Positions 56,641-64,000 of a stretch of 64,000 nt of DNA are shown here, piece by piece (within the stretch, counting starts at the first letter, position 1; each line of letters starts with the position of its first letter). This DNA is from Albugo candida (taxonomy: Eukaryota; Oomycota; Peronosporomycetes; Albuginales): positions 310,001-374,000 of the forward strand of contig JBDOQK010000025.1 of assembly GCA_040437565.1 (NCBI GenBank), written 5' to 3'. The position numbers and the translations under genes are program-made. The notes under the pieces were generated by a model. That model was given only the letters and a program-made list of their open reading frames with translations, did no database searches and was not told where the DNA came from.

Positions 56641-56763
56641 CGGACATTTCTATTGAATCACGCTGGCATTATCATTGTGGCGTCATCCAAGATATTTCCA
56701 TCGCTCCTGACGCTCGCCACATCGCATCAATCGGTTCCGATAATCGCGTGGTTGTGTACTTTG
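56515..56763. repeat. Near-perfect inverted repeat (two 120-bp arms) inside the WDR7 copies
   Basis: The left arm ends GAAATGTCTGCATC and the right arm begins CGGACATTTC; the arms mirror each other for about 120 bp with the centre near 56640. At 56763 a second short fold-back returns the sequence to the original direction. Two switches in 130 bp look like template switching. Confidence 0.75.
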
Positions 56764-58497
56764 ACAGTCGTATTCATTCCGACTGCCAAAGTACACAACC
56801 ACGCGATTATCGGAACCGATTGATGCGATGTGGCGAGTGTCAGGAGCGATGGAAATATCTTGGATGGCGCCACGATGATAATGCCAACGCGATACAATAG
56901 AAATGTCTAGATGCGGACACAGTGTCTTTTCGCCAAGACCACATCGCAATTTTACAGAAACTAAAGAGAGATAGCCGAATTCGCAACCGGTAAAGATTTT
57001 CCAACTGCCATCTTCACCACTTGCAACGTGAGCTAAGCAAGAGATCCTTCCATCATGAACGCCATGCAAGACAACCTCGCGGTCATGACGACCACCCAAA
57101 ATGCCTACACGAATGTTTCCATGAGAATCACCACATGCATACAGTGGGATTCGGTCCAAATGGCTTTCCGTTTTATCGCTTCTCATCAATATCCGTGATA
57201 CGGTCACATTTTCGGACTTCGAGAGCTGCGGGAATTGGACTTTTGGCAACTGAAAATCTCGGTCCGTTGAATAGAGTGAGATGTTCCCGTCTGGATCCAC
57301 ACGAACGATAGTCCACATTCCATCATGCACAAGTGCGACGACTCTCTTTCCACTCGTTTTTTTGAAAAAGTGTCCCGAATCAATTCGTTTGAGACGAGTA
57401 TAAAAGCTGCGAGGCACAAACTGATCTAGTGCTTTGGTAAAAATAAAAAATTTACCACCGTCTGATGCTTGTGCTCGAAGATCAAATGAAATCATCTCCT
57501 GATCTGTCCATAACGCCACAGTTTCGTTGGATAGAAAGCCCCCACCACGCCATTGTAAAGTGCCTCGATACGTTCCTGCGAGCGGGTATGAGTCTTCATC
57601 AACATCGTCGGTTTTGCAGAGCCATTGGCGATACAATACAGCCCATCGTGTGTGCCACACAAACAACAGAAGAGAAGCGTTTGGTGACATAGCCATTGCA
57701 ATTGGAAAGTAAGAGCTTTGAATGGAACGCATAAGCGCTGTTTGAGGATTCATGTTATCGCCTTCCATGAGTGAAGTGCTTTGAGAGCACGTAATGTCTT
57801 CGGCATCATCGGCCCATGAAAGAATCCAGCAGCTGTCTTTCCTCCAACGAAACGATTGACCTGAGTTCGGCTTTGACCATAAAAAAAAATTGATAAGACC
57901 TTGTGTCCCAAGCGAAACAATAATGCAATTCCACAAAACGCGTCGCGGTGCGGAAGGGAGGGGTGCTGTGAGCACGCCCTGACGTAATTGTTCTTGGCTT
58001 GTGTCGGCACAAGGAAGGATTTTCATTCGCCATGCATCAAAGACAACCATGCGAGATTCTTGGCTGTAGATAAGGGCGAATTGTTTATCGAGCATGGCGA
58101 TACCATGGATAGGAGCAATCGAAGAGGCAAGGGATGGAATAGAACGGATGGAAAGACCTGTGAAGATATTCCATTTGGATATACCACCTTCTTGATCAAT
58201 AGCAAGGAGAATGGATTGGTCGAATTGGTCCAATGTAGTGGTGAAACCACGAATTGGTGATCGTTTAATTGAACTGTGAGGTACAAAAAGGTTTATTTGC
58301 GGTGCGGAAGTTCGGTTGATGGTCCAAGATATAATTATCCCATCTTCCGAGCCAAGAAAGACGCCTATAACCACGTCTTTTTTGCGTGGAAGAGCTGCAA
58401 CATGAATGCATGATACGCGGATAATTGGGTTGGTAGTGTAAAGTACAACAGCAAGATGAAGTTCGGTTGCATTCACGCGCGTCGGAATCGCTTGCAT
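56764..58497 (-). CDS. WDR7: WDR7 / rabconnectin-3 beta homologue, N-terminal part
   Basis: The start at 58497 (MQAIPTRVNATELHLAVVLY) opens a run of WD40-type repeats, for example VFLGSEDGIIISWTINR, LLAIDQEGGISKWNIFTG, GCEFGYLSLVSVKL and IASIGSDNRVVVYFGS. At about residue 578 the true frame ends in sequence that folds back on itself; the continuation is the frame at 52093-54324. The gene faces the Golgi pH regulator gene across 67 bp. Confidence 0.8.
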
Positions 58498-58564
58498 GAA
58501 GTGTTCGAAATTGCGTCGGAATGAACAAGCTGGCGAGTTGATACCGGTACTGAATCGGTATTTA
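58498..58564. promoter_or_regulatory. 67-bp divergent promoter region between WDR7 and GPHR
   Basis: Only 67 bp lie between the two start codons, so the transcription starts must share or overlap this space. No known box is recognisable. Confidence 0.55.
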
Positions 58565-60191
58565 ATGACAATGGTTCCACTTCATGACGCGTGCCTTTGG
58601 TTGCTCAGTTGGAGTGGGTCCTTCTTCTTTGCGCGTTATTTCTTTACGTGGTGGTTATTCCACGACTATGAAGTTAATTCCTCCTTCACACGCGCCTTAT
58701 TTTCCATTTCGTTTATGTTCTCCTTCAATTTGTTCGAAATCGTATTGTTCCAGGTGATGGATATCATGACTGTCACCACTCGTCAACTCATTTGGCGTAC
58801 AGACTTAATTGCAATTACGTTCTTAATTGTTTTTCTGCTTCCATTGTCTATTTTTTACACCGTTGCAAGAGATTTATTCACCGTTTCCCGTCGTCACGCA
58901 CTCTTCATCGCATCTATTGTCCTTGTGGTCTATCTTTACGCATTTTGGCAATTGAACACACTTGGAAGCGACCTCACCACCGAGTCGAAATGGCTTACTT
59001 CCGTCTTTTCCATTACAAAATCTGTCAGTCGTATCAGTGTGTTGGGCGTCGTCTTCATGGCCATTTTGTCGGGTTTTGGAGCTGTCAATTGTCCATATGA
59101 GTATCTTTCCGTCTTCTGGAGGTCTGTACCGTTTTACTTGGTACAATCTCGATTTGAAAAAGCTTCCATCTAGGAAAATTGACGATGAAGAAATTGCATT
59201 TGTTGAGAGTCGATTACGTCACAATGTCGATATCGTCTTCGCAAAAAAGAAGAGACTTTTGTACGAGGAAAGCTGCCATCGACGCGAAGTCTCTCTCCCA
59301 TCGGGCATCAGATCCAAAATCAAATCTCTTTGGGCCTTTGGGCCGCATGACAGCAAAAATGACGGTACGTGATCCGTCTTTGGCACATTAAGCGCTCATT
59401 CTAAGCTTACAGGATCGTATATGAACTCGCTGATTGCTGAAATCCATACCCTCGAGAGCCTTGGAAAAGAGCTGTTTCTAGAAGTTCACGCCATGCACCA
59501 TGTCCGCTTTCGTTTTTTACGCTCTCAAACGCTTCATGGTCGTCTGTACAACTTTTTCGGCTATCTTCTTTCCGGCCTCTGTGTGTACAAAATGATGATC
59601 GCAACCATCAATGTCGCGTTTGTGCGAAGTAGAGATAAAGATCCAATCACTGATGTCTTCGAGAAGATTCTTTACATCTTTCCATCAGCCGCAAGATACG
59701 TACGTTGTATTTTCATTCCTCCAATAAAATCTCTCACTTTCTTTATAGATCAACATCCGACTCGTGTCTGAAATCGCATCCTTACTGTTTGTTGGAGTGT
59801 TGGTTTTCACCCAGACGCGAGGATTTCTTATGACAATAGTGAAGGTCTTCCGCGCTTGGTCAAATATTGTGTCGTCCAACAGTGTTGTCTTGTGGCTCGC
59901 ACACCTTATGGGAATGTATTTCGTTTCGTCCTTTGTGCTTATGCGAATGAATTTAAATCCGAAACATCGGTACGTTGAAGTTGAAGTTGATTTTTTGACC
60001 GTTCACGGAATGTTTGTTACAGAGGTCATATCGATCAAGTTTTGGGAAACATTGAATTTGATGTGTATCATCGATACTTTGACATAACGTTTGTGTTAAG
60101 CGCCTTGTGCAATGCACTTGTTCTATTCCTCCTCAAGTTCTCTAAGGCTTCGCGAACACGGATCGATTCGCTTGAGAACAAGTTTCCGTAA
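58565..60191 (+). CDS. GPHR: Golgi pH regulator (GPHR/GPR89 family)
   Basis: Five exons: 58565-59121, 59174-59364, 59413-59699, 59749-59969 and 60023-60191; introns 48-53 nt, all in frame, giving 474 residues (human GPR89 is 455). The polytopic membrane protein has the family core ILSGFGAVNCPYEYLSVFWR, the loop helix EIAFVESRLRHNVDIVFAKK, FFGYLLSGLCVYKMMIATIN, VFTQTRGFLMTIVKVF, LAHLMGMYFVSSFVLMRMN and EFDVYHRYFDITFVLSALC. GPHR forms an anion channel that supports acidification of the Golgi; plant relatives (GTG) were proposed as receptors. The ATG at 58565 gives the family's N-terminal helix (LHDACLWLLSWSGSFFFAR); an earlier in-frame ATG at 58496 would add 23 residues overlapping the neighbour. 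Confidence 0.92.
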
Positions 60192-60346
60192 ATGGCTCCG
60201 AGATTCAACGATACATTCATTCAGCAAGTTATATGTTGAATGTTGGAATTTTCCTTTTGGAAGCCCGCGCCCAATATGCGTTATCCAATCAAATGGCTTC
60301 AGCCGATCAGCAAATAGCCTGATTCGACAAAAAGCTAAGTAAAGCA

Positions 60347-60881
60347 ATGGCCGAGCAAAAAATCAATGATGCGGTTCACGGAATGATGGAGCAATTGGAC
60401 GTGAAGTTTATTCGTGATTTTCAGGTAAAGGAGCATTCTTGATGGTATAAATACGCAGCCGAATCACTAGTGGTTACAGAAACGAGGCTACCTGTGCAGT
60501 GCGCAATGTTTTGACGACAAAACAAGCTCGTCCGAACAGATTCAAAATTGCGTGGAGCGATGCCAATTCCCAATGCAGCAGCTACAGAATGTGATCCAAC
60601 AAGAGCTTCAGTCGTTTCAGGTTTGCTTTATAGGATTTGCATTCTTCTTTTGGCTAATGTTGCGTCTATAGAATCGCCTCCAAAGATGCGCAATGGATTG
60701 CCAGGACCGTGCACGCGACTCAATTCCAATCAATGAAAAAGTCGATCACAAGACGCAAAGTCGGATGCAAAAAGAAATGGAAGCGTGTGTGGGCCAATGT
60801 GTGGACAAGCAAATTCAATGCATTCCTACGCTACAAAAACGACTGGAACAGAACATTACGCAAGTCAGCTCTCAACAGTGA
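60347..60881 (+). CDS. FAM136A: FAM136A homologue (DUF842), mitochondrial intermembrane space
   Basis: Three exons: 60347-60424, 60480-60620 and 60672-60881 with introns of 55 and 51 nt, giving 142 residues (human 138). The family's four paired-cysteine motifs are all present: YLCSAQCFDD, NCVERCQFPM, RCAMDCQDRARDSI and EACVGQCVDKQIQCIPTLQK. FAM136A is a small helical protein that is oxidised in the mitochondrial intermembrane space; its precise role is unsettled. It follows GPHR by 155 bp on the same strand and converges with the palmitoyltransferase gene at a distance of 47 bp. Confidence 0.92.
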
Positions 60882-60928
60882 TGACAGCGGCTAGATTTTG
60901 TTAAGTTAGAATAGTTTTTGTTCTATCG

Positions 60929-62096
60929 CTAAAGAGAAGTCAATTCGCCAATCGCTATGGACGATGTTGGAGCAATTCCTTCCTCTACTTTATCTTCTTG
61001 CGATATTGCTACGACATCTTTCGACACTGCAACATTTGCCTTGGAACGCCGATTTCTTCGTTGGCGCAACATCCACTCATACGTTCCGTACCCCACAAAG
61101 TACAAATAAATGTGAAATCCCAGCAATACTCCGTACATGAACGTGCAGGGAATTGATACTACCAGCGTGATGACGACTCCAATCTCGCCAGGTTGTGATA
61201 TCGTTGTTATATCCAGCAAGAGAAGCCAACATGAAGCAAAAATTGCTTGTGTGAGGAATTGTGCAAAACCTAATTGAAGTGGATCAAGGTTGTATAAAGG
61301 TTGCTCAACCGAGCTGATGCGTACCACAACACGCGATTGTGAAAAATTGAGCATAATTAGATTTGCCGATGCAAGTATGAAGCCTGTCACCCATTTGGTC
61401 AACTAGTCAGAGAAGGAATGCTTATCGAGATGACCAATATTCGTACCATGTGCAATGATGATCTAAACCGGGAACACTCTTACGACACATTGAGCAGTAC
61501 CGAGTCTTTGACCATCTCGATCCATCGATCTTGATCCCAAACCAGCCATTTGGCAAGGATTCCTACAATCAAAAATGACTCTAGCCTCACATGAGAGTGG
61601 AAAGCATACATCAGCGAGTTTCGAAGGATCGATTTGCTCACATGAGATCCATGCAACAAGGAGCAGCCCAAAGACCGAAACATGAAATAGAGCCATTCCT
61701 GAAATCTGATCCGGATACAGAATCAGACTTTTATGAGAGTTTTAGCCACGACTATCATACCATCCAAGAGTTTAATGTCCTATTTGTGTGAAAAGAGGAT
61801 GAAGTTGGCACGGATGGAGGTTCGGTCTCCGCTAGTCTCAATAATGCACTCAGCACAGCCACATAAAAAGAAATCGCAGAGATCAAGTGTCCGGATACTG
61901 CAACAATTTGATCAAGCGAATACGGGCGTTGAAATCCATTGCGCCGCGTTGAATCAGATGGAGTCGAGTTTGTTCCTGTTGTAAGCGGCGACTTGATTGG
62001 TTCTGTCTTGTTCCCGTCAACCGATCTGGAAGGCATTTCCACCGTCTTTTCTCCTGCTGTCTCCATAACCGACTGTACCGCTATATGTGCCGTCAT
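60929..62096 (-). CDS. DHHC-type protein palmitoyltransferase
   Basis: Five exons: complement(62096..61761, 61705..61610, 61562..61447, 61383..61325, 61269..60929); introns of 55, 47, 63 and 55 nt, all closing in frame at 315 residues. Splicing assembles the catalytic cysteine-rich domain: RYCSMCRKSVPGLDHHCTW followed by LHTCIGKSNYAQFFTIACC. Before it lie RRNGFQRPYSLDQIVAV and two membrane helices, after it two more and the family's GFHIYLYFVGYGTYEWMLRQ. The enzyme attaches palmitate to cysteines of membrane proteins. The domain is shorter than the usual 50 residues: the first zinc-binding half (CxxC of the upstream knuckle) is reduced, as in DHHC proteins with degenerate fingers. It shares a 42-bp divergent promoter with the F-box gene. 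Confidence 0.88.
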
Positions 62097-62138
62097 TATG
62101 GTACATGATACTCAGACTCAGATAGTGCGCAATTCTGA
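62097..62138. promoter_or_regulatory. 42-bp divergent promoter region between the palmitoyltransferase and F-box genes
   Basis: Only 42 bp separate two outward-facing ATGs. Transcription of at least one gene probably starts inside the other or from a later ATG. No box is recognisable. Confidence 0.5.
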
Positions 62139-64000
62139 ATGGATGCAGTCGAAGAATTCAATGACGTGTTTGGTGTCTCAATTCGATTTCGATTTCAATC
62201 ACGGCGACCAATTCATCCCGACGCGAAAACGAAACTGGGAATGATACAATCACACTCGAAATTGTATCAGTATATCCAATCGCTGTTTGACTCCCAATCA
62301 GCCAAACAGATTCGCGCTATCTTCCGCAATCGAAGAAACCAGTGGCTCCATCCAAGCGGGCTTCAAAGTGGCGCGACCAGTGTTCTATGCATCTTTTTTC
62401 TTCATATTGCAAGTAAGAATCCTCCGCTTCGAAGAACTATCCTGTTCCTATTTTTCGACGCGCTTTTTTTCCATTGCGATGTATACGGAGAATCCGATGT
62501 TTCGTGTCGCATGCAGACATTCCAGTCCGTTCTCTCATTTCATGAAATGAAATGTTTTGTGCGTTGGGAAGCGCTGATCTCTTTTTTCAAGCGACTACTT
62601 CGTCTAAGCACAGATTCGATGGCCATTTTCCAAGAATGGATGAAAACTAGTTCGGCTGGACGAGCTTCTAATTGCGTTTTTGCGCACCTAAGCGGCGTGG
62701 AACAACTTTTGAACGAGTATACACACTCAACGGCCATTTACGGCGGGCCATTACAACTTGAAATTATACAGTGCTTTTTGCAGTTTATATTGGAGTGTGA
62801 GCTATTGCCTCAATGCAAACCATTGCAACAGGTAAATGCTTGCATTAACGACCGATTGTATCAATGGTTTTTCAGCAAGTTTCAATGCATCGCTACAATC
62901 GACTTCAATTCTGTATGGAGGCAATCACTATTTAAGTTGATGGAGAGAACCTCTGTATTGTATCAGCATCAACGAGTTAGCGATGTGAATGTTGCTGCAG
63001 TCTTTGTACTTGGTATCAAAACGATTTCCGAGCAAACCTTTCTCAACTTATACGATGGCTGGTTCAAGATCTGTAAATCGGTAGCTTTGAACCACGAAAA
63101 CGGCGGGTTGGAACGATACAAAACGCATTTGCTCGTGCTCGTCGGAATTAGTGCTCACTGTCAAACGATGGATGTCAAAAGGGTTCTGGAACTTTTGCTT
63201 GAAATGACATCCTTCATTCGTAGAAACACTTCATATCTGTATGAGACTCAATTTGTCTTGTTCCTTATCGTTTACCTTGCGGTTTGCAGCCAAACTTCAT
63301 TGAACACCCTCAAACCAGATGCAAAGTTATTGCTCCAGGAATTCCGACTACAATTTCTCAGTGTGTTAGTTCCTCAACAAAGTCATTTGTACCGTTGTTT
63401 TCAGTCTCATAGCGTCTTCACACTGAAATCCAAAAAAGAACTTTGGCGCAAATGGTTTGATATTGAGCATCAAGAAGACCTCAATCGAAATTGGTCATCG
63501 GGCGATATTGAAGACGCTCTCGCATTCCGAAGACAATTCAAAGCAATCTCTTCGTGTATCCCATTACAAAGCCTTCAGCAATGGCCACATATGAAAGCGT
63601 TTCTCTCAACACAGCATCAACCACCTTCTTGTCGATTACTCACGACGAAGAAAAAGTTGATACTGCTCATGCAACCGCCTCCACACATTGAAGAAACGCC
63701 CGCGCAGCGTATGTCAGAGATGCTTCCGGATGAGCTTCTTATGCGGATTTTTTTATTTCTAAGCGCCAAACGGCTGTGCCGAATAGCGTCAGTGAACAAA
63801 CAATGTCACGAGCTTATATGCGGTACAAAAGTATGGACACAAAATGTATGGAAAGCGTTATATTTCAGATCGACATTTTGTGGATCAGTCTTAACGGGAC
63901 GTACCCGGTGTCCCCATGGTCCCTTATTCCATCATCAGTGGGCTCAAATGTACCAAGACCGGTTTTTGGCTATGCGCAAAATGATGCGAAGACGGGTAAA
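62139..64000 (+). CDS. F-box protein, N-terminal 620 residues (runs off the window)
   Basis: A single open frame runs from ATG at 62139 to the window end without a stop. The first 510 or so residues are mostly helical and unrecognised (for example QIRAIFRNRRNQWLHPSG and FLQFILECELLPQC). At about 63700-63850 lies an F-box: EMLPDELLMRIFLFLSAKRL, then CRIASVNKQCHELI and VWTQNVWKALYF. F-box proteins bring substrates to SCF ubiquitin ligases through SKP1. A possible 44-nt intron at 62831-62874 (GTAAATG...TTTCAG) was tested; removing it leads to a stop, so it is read as exon. Confidence 0.75.
   Translation, partial: MDAVEEFNDVFGVSIRFRFQSRRPIHPDAKTKLGMIQSHSKLYQYIQSLFDSQSAKQIRAIFRNRRNQWLHPSGLQSGATSVLCIFFLHIASKNPPLRRTILFLFFDALFFHCDVYGESDVSCRMQTFQSVLSFHEMKCFVRWEALISFFKRLLRLSTDSMAIFQEWMKTSSAGRASNCVFAHLSGVEQLLNEYTHSTAIYGGPLQLEIIQCFLQFILECELLPQCKPLQQVNACINDRLYQWFFSKFQCIATIDFNSVWRQSLFKLMERTSVLYQHQRVSDVNVAAVFVLGIKTISEQTFLNLYDGWFKICKSVALNHENGGLERYKTHLLVLVGISAHCQTMDVKRVLELLLEMTSFIRRNTSYLYETQFVLFLIVYLAVCSQTSLNTLKPDAKLLLQEFRLQFLSVLVPQQSHLYRCFQSHSVFTLKSKKELWRKWFDIEHQEDLNRNWSSGDIEDALAFRRQFKAISSCIPLQSLQQWPHMKAFLSTQHQPPSCRLLTTKKKLILLMQPPPHIEETPAQRMSEMLPDELLMRIFLFLSAKRLCRIASVNKQCHELICGTKVWTQNVWKALYFRSTFCGSVLTGRTRCPHGPLFHHQWAQMYQDRFLAMRKMMRRRV

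Noticed and set aside
52093-58497. Two or three separate WD40 genes
   Set aside because: The pieces overlap by about 130 identical residues and together give one complete WDR7 with its proper N and C termini.
62831-62874. Intron in the F-box gene
   Set aside because: It has GT and AG borders, but removal causes an early stop while reading through keeps a frame open to the window end.
1-64000. tRNA, rRNA, CRISPR array, LTR or other mobile element
   Set aside because: I looked for typical tRNA T-loop wording, regular spaced repeats, long terminal repeats and transposase or polymerase motifs and saw none that I could support by eye. A tRNAscan or repeat search would be needed to exclude short ones.

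Overview
The window reads as the nuclear genome of a eukaryote with a compact gene space: protein genes on both strands, intergenic gaps of 26-350 bp, and spliceosomal introns of roughly 45-63 nt that start GTRNGT and end YAG. The gene set (bacterial-looking fatty acyl-AMP ligase with a fused carrier domain, cactin, NO VEIN-like ATPase, PX-RING proteins, small secreted proteins with N-terminal signal peptides) fits an oomycete. A white-rust type (Albugo-like) genome is my best guess, but that is inference from style and content, not from a search.

Layout. 0-16.4 kb: a very large NO VEIN/sacsin-type ATPase, FANCL (overlapping it tail to tail), a class-unassigned myosin with five IQ motifs, and cactin. 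17-22.2 kb: a small acidic coiled-coil protein, two secreted cysteine-containing proteins flanking a C1orf74/DUF4504-like gene, and Mediator subunit 7. 22.3-46.5 kb: an accessory, duplication-rich block. It holds intact and broken members of a secreted purple-acid-phosphatase-like family whose metal-binding motifs are largely lost. These are interleaved with one intact and several decayed copies of N-myristoyltransferase, a PX-RING protein and glycyl-tRNA synthetase. 46.5-52.1 kb: bacterial-type glycyl-tRNA synthetase, eIF2B gamma (short C terminus), and a fatty acyl-AMP ligase-ACP protein. 52.1-60.2 kb: WDR7 (V-ATPase regulator, scrambled by the assembly or by rearrangement) head to head with a Golgi pH regulator (GPHR). 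60.3-64 kb: FAM136A, a DHHC palmitoyltransferase and the start of an F-box protein.

The assembly is imperfect. There are 18 internal runs of about 100 N. Nine are flanked by direct copies of the same 130-450 bp, and one by an inverted copy. Where the copies sit in genes, collapsing them restores single reading frames, and the copies differ by a few substitutions. They therefore look like unmerged alleles or contig ends rather than real tandem duplications. Exons were placed by hand from splice sites and frame; every multi-exon model given without a warning closes in frame.

How the genes work together: WDR7 and GPHR, which share a 67-bp promoter, both act on acidification of internal membranes. 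FAAL-ACP, NMT and the DHHC enzyme are lipid-activating or lipid-attaching enzymes that happen to lie in one window. The phosphatase-like cluster is the most unusual feature: a lineage-specific looking family of probable secreted pseudo-enzymes that share a conserved leader before the start codon.
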